The notes under the pieces are model-generated. The model saw only the letters and a list, made by a program, of their open reading frames with translations, did no database searches and had not been told where the DNA came from. DNA of 64,000 nucleotides from Methanomassiliicoccales archaeon (GTDB taxonomy: Archaea > Thermoplasmatota > Thermoplasmata > Methanomassiliicoccales > JACIVX01), in contig JACIVX010000001.1 of NCBI GenBank assembly GCA_014361295.1, positions 1,710,359 to 1,774,358 on the forward strand, written 5' to 3'. Below are positions 18,204 through 27,041 of this stretch, piece after piece (position 1 is the stretch's first letter; each line of letters starts with the position of its first letter). Made by a program: the position numbers and the translations under genes.

Positions 18204-18431
18204 TCAAGGATCGGAAATGATTTTGACGTTATTCTGGGCGGAGATAATCTCTGCTAGCCTGTTGATTGTCGTCTGTCCTCTGTAATCGCAGACCATTGGA
18301 CTAATCGGGCAGTTATCGCAAGTCAATTCTTCTATCATCGTCCCAGGATACCCGTAGACATCGAAAAAGCATCCAAAAGGTCGCGTCGATTTCGTTTCAA
18401 TATTTTCTTTTCGCCAGACATTGCCACCCAT
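18204..18431 (-). CDS. Small hypothetical protein with a Cys cluster
   Basis: A 75-residue reading frame with an ATG start, in the gap upstream of herA. It contains Cys in FGCFFD and a C-x2-C-x6-C cluster (LTCDNCPISPMVC), followed by a helix-like tail TTINRLAEIISAQ. The composition looks protein-like and the cluster could bind metal. No family is recognised. It is divergent from the FtsZ-like gene. Coding status rests only on the open frame, the start and the residue pattern. Confidence 0.4.
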   Translation of the reverse strand: MGGNVWRKENIETKSTRPFGCFFDVYGYPGTMIEELTCDNCPISPMVCDYRGQTTINRLAEIISAQNNVKIISDP

Positions 18432-18569
18432 TGGTTAATTGTTCTACTTAAGGCTATGCTCGAAATTTCTCTGATCGTAAATTTAAGAGGCGATGATTTT
18501 TCTAACAATGCCGATCGGCAAATCTTCATTTGTCATGAATCTCATCACCCTGGTGAATGGGTTGGACGC

Positions 18570-19493
18570 ATGTTGACAACGGCCTCTTATGATGCGAAGA
18601 AAACAAAGCGCCCAAGGCTTAAGGTCGTTGGCGTGGGAGGCGCAGGTTGTAACGTACTTCTGGATTCGAGTTTTGAAAACATTGCTGTCTGCACGTCTAA
18701 CGATCATGTAAGACAGATTCCTGAAAGCAAACGCCTTGTCATCAATGAGAAACATCTTTCGATTCTGCAGAGCACTGATCCGAGGACACTCGCCTCAATC
18801 GACTATCGGTTGAAAGAAATGATTCTAGAAGCGATTGGTGAATCTGAAATTCTTTATATATGTGCTGGTCTCGGCGGGGAAACAGGCACATATGTGGCGC
18901 CAGCAATCGCGCATATATGCAGACGAATGTCGGATTTTATCGTCATGTCCCTTGCCATTCCTTTTTCTGTCGAGGGGAGGGATCGTCGAAATCTGGCATC
19001 AAGAGGCCTCTTGAATGCCCTCTATGCATCGGATATGGTCATTGTGTACGAGAATGATCGATTGCTGAGAACCGCTCCACATCTCCCGCTCTACAATGCA
19101 TTCAGGTTCATGGATGAAGTCATGTTACTTCCTGCTTTGGGCATGGAAAGAGCGCTCACGAGGGAGGATCTGCACGATCTCAGAGCAATGTTTTCATCGT
19201 TCAAACACGCGGTCTTTTGTGTAGGTACAGCTGTTTCTTCTCAAGAACTTCTCGCACTTTACAACGCCCTTGATTCTCCATGGTGTAGCTATTCGATTGA
19301 AAATGTGGGAGCCGTGTTGTTGATAATTTCCTCTGAGAAGATCGATGATTTTCTCATAAAGAGAATATCGGAAGAGACAGAACGGAGACTTCCGAAGGCT
19401 TCGATCAAATGCGCATGCTACGCCGATCCGTCGCTTAAAGGAAAGGTGAGAGTTGCGGCTCTGCTGGGCACTCCTCCGCAACCGCTTTCGTAA
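18570..19493 (+). CDS. Divergent FtsZ/tubulin-superfamily GTPase
   Basis: A 307-residue protein of the FtsZ/CetZ superfamily with altered signature motifs. The N-terminal nucleotide loop VVGVGGAGCNV is canonical. The tubulin signature loop reads AGLGGETGTYVAP where FtsZ has GGGTGTG. In the T7 synergy loop, TREDLHDLRAMF aligns with NLDFADIR, so the two catalytic Asp are kept while the usual Asn is Arg. Polymerisation and GTP hydrolysis are therefore possible but not assured. FtsZ proper forms the division ring; paralogs control shape or have unknown roles. The ATG at 18570 is used; the frame is open upstream to 18456 but that part lacks family similarity. A T-run follows the stop. Confidence 0.8.
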   Translation: MLTTASYDAKKTKRPRLKVVGVGGAGCNVLLDSSFENIAVCTSNDHVRQIPESKRLVINEKHLSILQSTDPRTLASIDYRLKEMILEAIGESEILYICAGLGGETGTYVAPAIAHICRRMSDFIVMSLAIPFSVEGRDRRNLASRGLLNALYASDMVIVYENDRLLRTAPHLPLYNAFRFMDEVMLLPALGMERALTREDLHDLRAMFSSFKHAVFCVGTAVSSQELLALYNALDSPWCSYSIENVGAVLLIISSEKIDDFLIKRISEETERRLPKASIKCACYADPSLKGKVRVAALLGTPPQPLS

Positions 19494-19526
19494 TGAAGTC
19501 ACCGATCAACTTGAATTTCGATTGAA

Positions 19527-19533
19527 TTTTTTT
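19527..19533 (+). terminator. T-run terminator after the FtsZ-like gene
   Basis: Seven T in a row lie 34 bases beyond the stop at 19493, in the short convergent gap before dphB. Archaeal termination often needs only such a run. No hairpin is evident. Confidence 0.4.
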
Positions 19534-20326
19534 ACAAACTATCCAGGATCTGCTTCGGTGCACCTGCGAATTCGACAAGTGCACGTGCCTCCATAAAATG
19601 AAGTTTTCCTGGCATGATGAGGGTGTGCAGTGGCGGGCCCATGTCTTCGTTTAAAATATTCTGCGGATATCCAGCCACAATCTTCTCAGTCCTCGATCCC
19701 ACTCGCGCGGCTGCGCAAAGCAGTGTTCTCTCATCGATTAAACCCTTTCCGATTCTTTCTTCCATATCGAGTAACCATTTCACGCCATCCGCAGCGGTCA
19801 TGTATTTCCCTTCAGCTACCCTGATGTCAAGGAGAATGAGGGTATGAAGGCCCATTTTCTTGTTTTCCAGTAAATGCTCATAAGGGCTCGAAGGATGGTA
19901 ATTCTTCTCTTGAAAAGGGAGTGTGACGGTCCTGCCGAACTTATAGTGTTGCAATCCGAAGGCGGATGCGCATGCGGTGTAAATCGAAACGCCGTGAATC
20001 AATCGTGTACTGATTCCAGATTCAGAAGCTCTCAGTCTCAGGTCAAGGTGGGTTGTCGCTGTCATCGGATCTCCTGCCGTGAGAAAGGAAACGCGGTGCT
20101 GTCTCGCGGCATCAATGACCTCTTTCCCAGATTCGACTTCCTCTCTTGTCAGAATCATAATTTTTTTCCCTATTTTCATTTCCAGATCCTCAACGTTGAA
20201 ATCGATGAGCCTCGAGGTATAGAATTCAGCGAACACGATGTCGGACTTCTTGATCGCTTCAAGTGCTTGGATCGTCAGATCGTCAGAGCCTGCTAATCCT
20301 AAACCAACAAATATCAATTCACCCAT
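19532..20326 (-). CDS. dphB: Diphthine synthase
   Basis: A 264-residue S-adenosylmethionine-dependent methyltransferase of the tetrapyrrole-methylase fold. The family landmarks are visible: LIFVGLGLAGSDDLTIQ at the N-terminus, DIVFAEFYTSRL, FLTAGDPMTATTHLDL, the HGVSIYTACASAFGLQHYKFG block, and TLILLDIRV. It trimethylates the modified histidine of elongation factor 2 during diphthamide synthesis, a pathway restricted to archaea and eukaryotes. The length matches archaeal DphB. Its start codon is only nine bases from that of trm5 on the other strand, so both promoters must lie inside the opposite gene or both leaders are extremely short. Confidence 0.95.
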   Translation of the reverse strand: MGELIFVGLGLAGSDDLTIQALEAIKKSDIVFAEFYTSRLIDFNVEDLEMKIGKKIMILTREEVESGKEVIDAARQHRVSFLTAGDPMTATTHLDLRLRASESGISTRLIHGVSIYTACASAFGLQHYKFGRTVTLPFQEKNYHPSSPYEHLLENKKMGLHTLILLDIRVAEGKYMTAADGVKWLLDMEERIGKGLIDERTLLCAAARVGSRTEKIVAGYPQNILNEDMGPPLHTLIMPGKLHFMEARALVEFAGAPKQILDSL

Positions 20327-20335
20327 TGAATCACC

Positions 20336-21367
20336 GTGCGGTCCTGGTCTGTTCGTGTCGATGCTAGTAAAGCAGAGTACGTCCGTAAAAAACTTTTACA
20401 GTCAGGATTGCTGGACAGGTCGCTTAAAGTTGCTAGGTTAGGAGGTGATGTTCTTTTTCCGATCATTTTTGAGCGCCTGGCAGACCTTCCAGCCGATCTA
20501 AAAGAAAAGATCGAAATAGCAAATTTCGAAGAGAGGAAAACGAGGGAGGGCGATTACAAACAGTATGCGAAAATCCCTCAATCTCTTGTTCCTCTGCTCC
20601 CGAGTTCATTTGATATCGTAGGGGATATTGCCGTCATCAAGCTTCCAGATGAACTCTTGCCATACAAATCGGAGATTGGCGACGCTCTCATGATGGCATT
20701 TCCACACATTAAGACAGTTGCACTCGACAAAGGTATCAAAGGTGAGATGAGGATCATGGAATTGGAGATCATCGCTGGCGAGAATCGAACGGAAACAGTT
20801 CACACGGAGTACGGTCTTAAGTTCAAAGTGGACATGAAAAAGACGTATTTCAATCCAAGACTCGCCTCAGAACGAAGGAGAATCGCATCCCTTGTCAGAA
20901 ATGAAGAAATCGTCATTGATATGTTTGCTGGTGTTGGTCCCTTCTCGATCATGATTCGGAAGTACGGAATGCCGAGAATCGTCTACGCGATTGATTTCAA
21001 CGTCGACGCGATTGATTATCTCAGAAAGAATATCGTCCTAAATCATTTAAATCGGATTGTCCCGATATGTGCAGATGCAAGGACGGCGATTGAAGATTTG
21101 CCTCCAGCCAATCGGATTGTGATGAATCTCCCGCATTCTGCAGGCGAATTCATTATGACTGCGTTGAACAAACTCGAAGAAGACGGCATCTTGCATACAT
21201 ACTTCATATCGGACAAATCAAAGGAACATACCTTTGTTGAATCGGTGAGAACCGAATGTATGAAGGCGGGTTGTTTGATTGAGGTTTTGAGGTGTGAGGA
21301 GTTGAAGAGCTATTCTCCTGCAGCGAGCGTCTATTCACTCGATCTTCTTCTTTTCAAGCGGGGTTAG
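20336..21367 (+). CDS. trm5: tRNA (guanine37-N1)-methyltransferase Trm5
   Basis: A 343-residue class-I methyltransferase of the Trm5/Tyw2 family. Residues 1-60 form the small D1 domain (VRVDASKAEYVRKKLL ... GGDVLFPI). The middle KVDMKKTYFNPRLASERRRIA block recognises tRNA. The SAM-binding site is IDMFAGVGPFSI, and MNLPHSAGEF is the late catalytic-domain motif. It methylates G37 of tRNA, preventing frameshifting; paralogs of the family act in wyosine synthesis, so Trm5 versus Tyw2-like specificity is inferred from the intact D1 domain. The start is a GTG at 20336, needed to complete D1. The 3' end overlaps the dCTP deaminase-family gene by 33 bases in convergent orientation. Confidence 0.9.
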   Translation: MRSWSVRVDASKAEYVRKKLLQSGLLDRSLKVARLGGDVLFPIIFERLADLPADLKEKIEIANFEERKTREGDYKQYAKIPQSLVPLLPSSFDIVGDIAVIKLPDELLPYKSEIGDALMMAFPHIKTVALDKGIKGEMRIMELEIIAGENRTETVHTEYGLKFKVDMKKTYFNPRLASERRRIASLVRNEEIVIDMFAGVGPFSIMIRKYGMPRIVYAIDFNVDAIDYLRKNIVLNHLNRIVPICADARTAIEDLPPANRIVMNLPHSAGEFIMTALNKLEEDGILHTYFISDKSKEHTFVESVRTECMKAGCLIEVLRCEELKSYSPAASVYSLDLLLFKRG

Positions 21368-21835
21368 CGTGATACCTCTCTGTCCGTGATAATGACCGCT
21401 TCTCTCCTCGTAAGTCATTTTAGCCCGCGTGCTCATCTTTTCAAAAACAATCTGAACGAATTTCGATCCAATCGGAATTTCGATCGAGGATGATGAAGCG
21501 TTGAATCCGGTGAATGTGAGGGATCCATGAAATCCTGCGTCGACCTTTCCGAAACTCGCCATAATTCCTTTTCTAATCCATGATGTCCGAAGCCAGAGCT
21601 GTGCAGAAATGTCGTTAGGCAACTTGATCGCCTCGATCGTTGAGGCATAGAACATGCTGTTCGGAGGAATGATCGCAACGTTCTCCCGACAAATCTGTCC
21701 TGAAGAGGGTAAGAGGATTTCCGAAACTCTTAGATCGTACCCGTTTGGTGTCAAAGAATCGTCAGAAAACCCCTCAATGATGATCTTTCCAGACTTCAGA
21801 AAATCGAGTATCTCCCCGTCCGATAATATGCACAT
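21335..21835 (-). CDS. dCTP deaminase / dUTPase family protein lacking the deaminase glutamate
   Basis: A 166-residue trimeric Dcd/Dut-fold protein. It has MCILSDGEILDFLKSGKI at the start, the PNGYDLRVSEI block, LRTSWIRKGIMASFG, KVDAGFHGSLTFTGFN and the C-terminal SGHYHGQRGITLTPL lid. In dCTP deaminases the position after SLTF is a catalytic Glu (LTLE); here it is Thr. The dUTPase-type Asp in VDAGF is kept. The protein is therefore more likely a dUTP diphosphatase or a deaminase-dead relative than a classical Dcd. The ATG at 21835 matches the usual start of the family; an ATG at 21859 in frame would add eight residues. It overlaps trm5 by 33 bases. Confidence 0.8.
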   Translation of the reverse strand: MCILSDGEILDFLKSGKIIIEGFSDDSLTPNGYDLRVSEILLPSSGQICRENVAIIPPNSMFYASTIEAIKLPNDISAQLWLRTSWIRKGIMASFGKVDAGFHGSLTFTGFNASSSSIEIPIGSKFVQIVFEKMSTRAKMTYEERSGHYHGQRGITLTPLEKKKIE

Positions 21836-22178
21836 AGAAAGTTCATCACATCCTCTCATAAAAATCTATTCTTGATCATCGGGTTACTATTTGTTGCGAA
21901 ATTCAGCTCGCCGATGCAATCGGATGCAATCGTCTTCTAAAGCGCGTATATTCATGAACAATGATCTCTCATTTTAGTATGATTCTAATTAATCCCATAC
22001 GATCCAAAAAAATGTTAATGATTTGCAACAGATCAATGTTGACTCGGCAGGACGAATGATGCTGCGCTATATCGAGAAGAACTTGGATTATATGGAGACT
22101 GTCTTGAAAAAAGACTGAGATTATATGCGAATTCTTCAAATAAATCTTGAATTACACTCGAAGAAATTTTCGTCAGGC
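21836..22178. other. Gene-free gap with a tandem 10-bp repeat
   Basis: I see no coding sequence here. GATGCAATCG is repeated back to back at 21913-21922 and 21923-21932, about 80 bases upstream of the Dcd-family gene. A T-run (TCTTTTTT on the minus strand, near 22109) follows the hypF stop and may end its transcript. Confidence 0.4.
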
Positions 22179-24368
22179 TCAAACGACCGCTTTTCTCGCA
22201 GCCACAACGCACTGCCCTGTCGAGATACCTCCGTCTCCGTTTGGGACTGCGTTGTGACAAACGAATTTCAGTCCTTTTGCGTCAACGAGTCTTTTCGTGA
22301 TCGTCGAGATTGTATAATTGTAAGATACCCCGCCAGTTAGACCGATCGCCTTGACCCCCCGCACATATGCTTCCTCAGCAGCGATCTCAACAAGTCCCTC
22401 CAGCAGCGTGTAAACGAAGCTGTAAATCTTATCTTCTCTCCTGCCTGAGGAATGAACGAGTTGCTGGAAAAGCGGAACTGTTTTGATCACGTTTCCTTCC
22501 CGTTCAAGTTTGAATTTGATCTCTCTTTTTCCGACTTCAAGATGTCGCTCAAGTTTCATTGCAGGCTCACCTTCGTATGTCCTAGAACAGCAAATACCAA
22601 AATAACAGGAGAGCGCGTCGAGTATTCTTCCGAAGCTTGTGGTGAGTGGGCTGGTGCGCATCATCTTTTTGAAAATTATGGTTTTCTCATCATCAAAAAG
22701 CTCTGTATCAATGTCTGACAATTCGCACAGAGCAAAGACCAGTCTGCGCGGATCCCTGACGGCTTTTTCTCCTCCTAACAAGGGGATTTCCTGCAGGTGT
22801 CCTACTCGTTCGTATCCTTCTGTGTTCGCGTAAAGAACTTCGCCGCCCCACGATTTTCCATCAGCCCCATAACCAGTCCCATCGAGCGTCAGTGCAACGA
22901 TTTCCTCGAGACCTCTATCGACAAGAAGCGAAACAGCATGAGCATGATGATGTTGTACCTCGACAAGCTGAGCACCCCAAGTTTCTGAGAGCTCCTTACC
23001 AAGTTTCCTCGTTGTGTATCCTGGATGCAGATCAATTCCGATTGCATCGATCTTTTCGATGCCAAGGAGTTTTTTCTGGAATTTGATTGCCGAATCGAGG
23101 AATTCGATTACACCGAGTGAGCTACCATCGCCGATGTACTGCGTTGGATAAATTTTTCCATCAAATGCAATCGCTCCCGTGATGTTCTCCTGAGCTCCGA
23201 GTCCAACAGAAGTGCCACGGATACCAATATCGAGGCTCGACGGGATATAGCCTCTGGACTTCCTCAGGAAGTAAATGTCGGTGTTGAAAGTCCTGAGAAC
23301 TGAATCATCGCACCGATTGATGATTTTCCGATTGTGGAGCAGATAGCAATCCGCATTCATTGAAAAGACATCGCTGTCCTGAAGAATCATCGGCTCTCCA
23401 GGCACATTGGCCGAGGTCATCACGAGCGCGTTTTCATTGAGATGATGAAATAGGATATGATGCATTCCGCTGTATGGCAAAAAGGCACCGATATTCCCGA
23501 GACCAGGCGCGATCACTTCATTGATTTTCTTTTCCCTTTTTTTGACAAGAACAATTGGTCTGTTGTGCGATGTCAATAGTTCTTCCTCGAAAGGTGTTGG
23601 TTCTGCTAATTCTTTGACTGCGTCGAGATCCCTGAACATAACAGCAAAAGGTTTCTCCTTTCTTTTGTACCACTCGCGTAATCGCGGAAGGGTTTCAAGG
23701 GTACAGCAGATATGCATGCCGCCCCAGCTTTTCGCGATACCAATGGCGCCACGATGTAGCATCTCCGCGAACTTTCTGATCGGGTCTTCATCGATCCTAT
23801 GGCCGTGTGAATCGACAAGATAATATCGTGGCCCACATCTTGGACAGCTGATCGTCTGGTGGTGAAATCTTCTATCGGTTGGATTCTCATATTCTTTTCT
23901 GCACTCCTCGCACATTGGAAATTCATCCATTGAGGTATGAATGCGGTCATAGGGCACGTTACTGATTAGGCTGAATCGAGCACCGCACACAGTACAATTG
24001 GTAAATGGATAGAGATATCGCCTGTTTCCCTCGTCGAAGATTTCGTTTCTACAATCTTCACATATTGTTGTATCGGTTGGAATAGAGACGCCACGCTCTC
24101 CCTCACTGCTTGATACAATCCTGAAACCCGACAATGTATTACATACTTTATCATCCTCGTTGATGATTTCGATTGAATCTATTCGAGCGAGTGGCGGAAG
24201 GTGTCTCTTCAATTCCTCCAGGAGAATTTCTCCGTCCCTGTCAACTTCAATAATCACGTTAGAACCGTTGTTCTGGACAAATCCGTTGAGGCCCAGGGCA
24301 TTCGCTATTCGATAAACAGTAGGTCTGAATCCAACACCCTGGACGATTCCCCGTATAATGATGCGCAT
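22179..24368 (-). CDS. hypF: Carbamoyltransferase HypF ([NiFe]-hydrogenase maturation)
   Basis: A 729-residue four-domain protein of standard HypF layout. Residues 1-85 are an acylphosphatase domain (IRGIVQGVGFRPTVYRIA). Residues about 100-185 carry two zinc-finger units (CEDC ... CTVC and CEEC ... CPRC). Residues about 195-370 form a YrdC-like domain (GMHICCTLETLPRLREWYKRKEKPFAV is its start). The rest is a Kae1-like domain with VEVQHHHAHAVSL, LTLDGTGYG and GLTGGVSYN. HypF makes the thiocarbamate on HypE that becomes cyanide ligands of the [NiFe] centre, so the organism should have a [NiFe]-hydrogenase; no other hyp gene is in this window. The gene stands alone on the minus strand with 400 bases of gap upstream. 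Confidence 0.96.
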   Translation of the reverse strand: MRIIIRGIVQGVGFRPTVYRIANALGLNGFVQNNGSNVIIEVDRDGEILLEELKRHLPPLARIDSIEIINEDDKVCNTLSGFRIVSSSEGERGVSIPTDTTICEDCRNEIFDEGNRRYLYPFTNCTVCGARFSLISNVPYDRIHTSMDEFPMCEECRKEYENPTDRRFHHQTISCPRCGPRYYLVDSHGHRIDEDPIRKFAEMLHRGAIGIAKSWGGMHICCTLETLPRLREWYKRKEKPFAVMFRDLDAVKELAEPTPFEEELLTSHNRPIVLVKKREKKINEVIAPGLGNIGAFLPYSGMHHILFHHLNENALVMTSANVPGEPMILQDSDVFSMNADCYLLHNRKIINRCDDSVLRTFNTDIYFLRKSRGYIPSSLDIGIRGTSVGLGAQENITGAIAFDGKIYPTQYIGDGSSLGVIEFLDSAIKFQKKLLGIEKIDAIGIDLHPGYTTRKLGKELSETWGAQLVEVQHHHAHAVSLLVDRGLEEIVALTLDGTGYGADGKSWGGEVLYANTEGYERVGHLQEIPLLGGEKAVRDPRRLVFALCELSDIDTELFDDEKTIIFKKMMRTSPLTTSFGRILDALSCYFGICCSRTYEGEPAMKLERHLEVGKREIKFKLEREGNVIKTVPLFQQLVHSSGRREDKIYSFVYTLLEGLVEIAAEEAYVRGVKAIGLTGGVSYNYTISTITKRLVDAKGLKFVCHNAVPNGDGGISTGQCVVAARKAVV

Positions 24369-24770
24369 TCAACTCAGAGTAACGGGCAGGAATCATATAT
24401 TATATGCAATTATCGTCCTAAGTTCTCGTGTCTTATTGCAACTTCCGTTCTTATACAAAATTGAAGAAGTATTTGGCACTAAAAAGAGTGGCAGAGCGGG
24501 ACTAAATTGTAATCAAAAGCTGATTTATTATACTTTGGGAATATTTATTCGATCAATGAATCTTGCCGTTCGGCAGAATTGGTTGGACAAATCGGAATGA
24601 CCAAATGTTTGATCGAGGCGCCTAACTCGATCCAGGATTCTGGCGAATTTGTCGCTCTCCTCAGAATCAATTCTTCATTAAAGAGTAGCAAAATTGTACA
24701 GGTGATCTCCCGAAAAAATTTTACAAAATGTATAAAGAAAGGATTTCAATATCGTCAGCTGGTCGAGAAT
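24369..24770. other. Gene-free gap between hypF and gcvH
   Basis: No convincing gene is visible on either strand. An A/T-rich element near 24716-24740 (TTTTACAAAA and TGTATAAAG) is the best candidate for the gcvH promoter, about 30-50 bases before its ATG. The left end should hold the hypF promoter. Confidence 0.35.
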
Positions 24771-25154
24771 ATGAGTAATGTTCCTGAGGACCTGAAATAC
24801 ACGAAGGAGCACCAATGGGTAAGAGTTGATGGCGATTTTGCTATAGTGGGTATCACTGATCACGCGCAGAATGAACTTGCAAACATCGTTTATGCAGAAG
24901 TGCCAAAAATCGGGTCCATTGTCAGAAAAGGGGATGTACTAGGAGCTGTCGAAAGTGTCAAGACAGTTGCTGAAGTCTACAGTCCTGTTTCTGGTGAGGT
25001 CGTCAAATCGAACGTCCAGTTAGAGGAGTCTCCGCAACTGATCAACGAATCACCTTATAGTAAGGGATGGATTGCGGTGATCAAGATCAGCGACCCCTCC
25101 GAACTTTCTGATCTCTTGGATGCGGAAGGTTACAGGAAATCGATTGGCGAATGA
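24771..25154 (+). CDS. gcvH: Glycine cleavage system H protein (lipoyl carrier)
   Basis: A 127-residue GcvH-type lipoyl domain protein: YTKEHQWVRVDGD at the N-terminus, VGITDHAQNELANIVYAEVP, then the lipoylation loop AVESVKTVAEVYSP with Lys64, and a tail with INESPYSKGWIAVIK. In the full system it shuttles the methylamine group between the P, T and L proteins. No gcvP, gcvT or lipoyl ligase is nearby. Isolated H-like proteins can also carry lipoate for other uses, for example sulfur transfer. The ATG at 24771 directly precedes the conserved region; the frame is open upstream but that part lacks family similarity and contains the presumed promoter. Confidence 0.93.
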   Translation: MSNVPEDLKYTKEHQWVRVDGDFAIVGITDHAQNELANIVYAEVPKIGSIVRKGDVLGAVESVKTVAEVYSPVSGEVVKSNVQLEESPQLINESPYSKGWIAVIKISDPSELSDLLDAEGYRKSIGE

Positions 25155-25300
25155 TACTTAATTCTTTTTGACTTCATACTCTTTTAACAAAATCATAAAA
25201 AATATCACGTGATTTGAGTTGATCTACAACATTGGAATGGTAATCAATTAGAATTCTCGGTTATGGAAATTGTTTTTATAAAAATGCAGTTGTCTGAGAA

Positions 25301-25340
25301 CTTATTTAAACATTCTTTTGCCATGGGAATACCAGTATTC
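25301..25340 (+). promoter_or_regulatory. Promoter and small palindrome before the first flavin-reductase gene
   Basis: A TATA-like TTATTTAAAC lies at about 25300-25310. GAATAC and GTATTC (25327-25332 / 25335-25340) form a perfect 6-bp palindrome with a 2-base centre, right at the predicted transcription start and two bases before the ATG at 25343. The position suits a repressor site; function is inferred. Confidence 0.35.
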
Positions 25341-25342
25341 TT

Positions 25343-25864
25343 ATGAACACATCGGAAGAAAAAAACAGCAGAGGAGCTGTCGAAACGATGAATACGCTCC
25401 TGTATTCTCCAGTCGTCTTCGTCGGGATCGGAAAGAAAGATCTAGACATCATCACGGTCGGCATGTTCGACCTCTTTTCATTTCGACGGCCGATTATTAG
25501 CATCGGTGTGACTGCGTCAGGGTATGGTTACAAACTGGCCGAAGAAAACGATGATTTCTCGGTCGATTTTCTTGGTATCGAGCTCGTCGACAAAGTTGTA
25601 TGTTGTGGATCAAAACCAGAAAGTAAAGTCAATAAATTCGAAGCATGCGCGCTTACACCCGTCCCTGGTTTCAGAATAAAATCTCCGAAGATCGAGGAAT
25701 GCATCATGAATGGTGAATGCAAAAAGATTGAATCCTTCGAAAAAGGAGATTATATTTGGTTTCCCGGTCAAATCATACATGGAGACGTAACAGCTGACTA
25801 TGATCAGAATCGCGCTCTGCTGCGTCGAGATGGGATCTTCTGGTCAATAGGCAATCAGGTGTAG
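25343..25864 (+). CDS. Flavin reductase-like (FMN-binding split barrel) protein, copy 1
   Basis: A 173-residue flavoprotein of the flavin-reductase/flavoredoxin family. Visible blocks are LYSPVVFVGIG, IITVGMFDLFSFRRPIISIGV, a DFSVDFLG strand, the SKVNKFEACALTPV motif and late GDYIWFPGQIIHGDV. The family binds FMN and transfers electrons between pyridine nucleotides, ferredoxin or other partners. It shares its length and most of these blocks with the gene at 27042, so they are paralogs flanking mtnP. The ATG at 25343 is preceded by a palindrome. The electron donor and acceptor are unknown. Confidence 0.85.
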   Translation: MNTSEEKNSRGAVETMNTLLYSPVVFVGIGKKDLDIITVGMFDLFSFRRPIISIGVTASGYGYKLAEENDDFSVDFLGIELVDKVVCCGSKPESKVNKFEACALTPVPGFRIKSPKIEECIMNGECKKIESFEKGDYIWFPGQIIHGDVTADYDQNRALLRRDGIFWSIGNQV

Positions 25865-25967
25865 CATTAAGATAGATCGAATTCTCTATCATCGATTTAA
25901 TAACGGTGACAAGCTTCTCTTGTGTCTGAGATTGAATCGGCGAACTGATCATACGCACTGATCACTT

Positions 25968-26756
25968 TCACGTTCCGGCTAGTTCAAGTGTTTTAGGGCA
26001 CTCGCATTTTTCCCTTTTTTTGGGAATCAACGGCAAGGTTCTGATGATGAGTCGTCTGATCTTATCGATATTCTCATTCATCGTCCTTAAAACAGTGGCT
26101 GTGTCAACTGGTTTCTCTGCCCAGACGTCGTAATCGGTGATCATTGCAAGGCTCACGTAGCACATCTCCAATTCCCTAGCCAGTTGACACTCTGGAACGA
26201 GCGTCATGCCGATAATATCCGCAAAATTCCTGAACATTCGGCTTTCCGCACGTGTGGAAAAACGTGGCCCTTCGATACAGATGTAAGTGCCAGAAGGCTT
26301 AAAGAGGATTTTTTCTTTCATTGCTTGTTCGATGAAAAGCTGGCGCAATTCCGGGCAGAAAGGATCCGCCGCGCCGATGTGAATCGTCTTTGCGCCATCA
26401 AAGAATGTGTAATCCCTGCGCTTCGTGAAATCGATAAACTGGTCAACAATAACAATTTCGCCTGGCCTGTAATCTTCCTTGAGCGAGCCAACAGCGCATG
26501 GAGAAATGACTCTCTCAACGCCTAGTTCCTTCAATGCCCAGATGTTTGCCCTGTAATTGACTCTGTGAGGTGGATAAATATGGTTCTTTCCATGCCTTGA
26601 AAGAAAGGCAACCTTCGTCTCACCTAATTCGCCGATCTGAATATCATCGGATGGCGGTCCGTACGGTGTATTCAATTTCACACTCTTTTTGATTTTGAAA
26701 AGTCCTTCTTCATAGACACCAGTCCCTCCGATGATTGCGATACGCACTCTATCCAT
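25968..26756 (-). CDS. mtnP: S-methyl-5'-thioadenosine (or thioinosine) phosphorylase
   Basis: A 262-residue purine-nucleoside-phosphorylase family-2 enzyme. It has the phosphate loop [76 protein letters not shown] and ITDYDVW. The Asp in TDYD fits 6-aminopurine (methylthioadenosine) use, though methanogen relatives act on methylthioinosine. It recycles the methionine-derived thio-nucleoside by phosphorolysis. The C-terminal tail [12 protein letters not shown] holds two extra Cys. The ATG at 26756 has GGGTG seven bases upstream; a GTG three codons earlier is less likely. It lies alone on the minus strand between the two flavin-reductase genes. Confidence 0.93.
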   Translation of the reverse strand: MDRVRIAIIGGTGVYEEGLFKIKKSVKLNTPYGPPSDDIQIGELGETKVAFLSRHGKNHIYPPHRVNYRANIWALKELGVERVISPCAVGSLKEDYRPGEIVIVDQFIDFTKRRDYTFFDGAKTIHIGAADPFCPELRQLFIEQAMKEKILFKPSGTYICIEGPRFSTRAESRMFRNFADIIGMTLVPECQLARELEMCYVSLAMITDYDVWAEKPVDTATVLRTMNENIDKIRRLIIRTLPLIPKKREKCECPKTLELAGT

Positions 26757-27041
26757 TCTGAACACCCTAGATTGCTGTTTCCAAGATGAAATCGGATTTG
26801 TGATGAATAAGCTTGCGGTCGAGTTATACTTGTTTCTAATTTAAGAAATCATCCATGGTGAATCGATGCGCCTTCTCTGGTCATTCCATTGCTAACATTT
26901 ACTCATGAAAGAATCTCTCTATTCGGCATATGTGAGACTTTCCAGTACGATCGGGAATAGTATGAAACAATCAACTGGATGGAAATTGATAGAAGTATTT
27001 TTCAAGCAGGAAGCAGATATTAATTAGAGGAGGTTGTTTGT

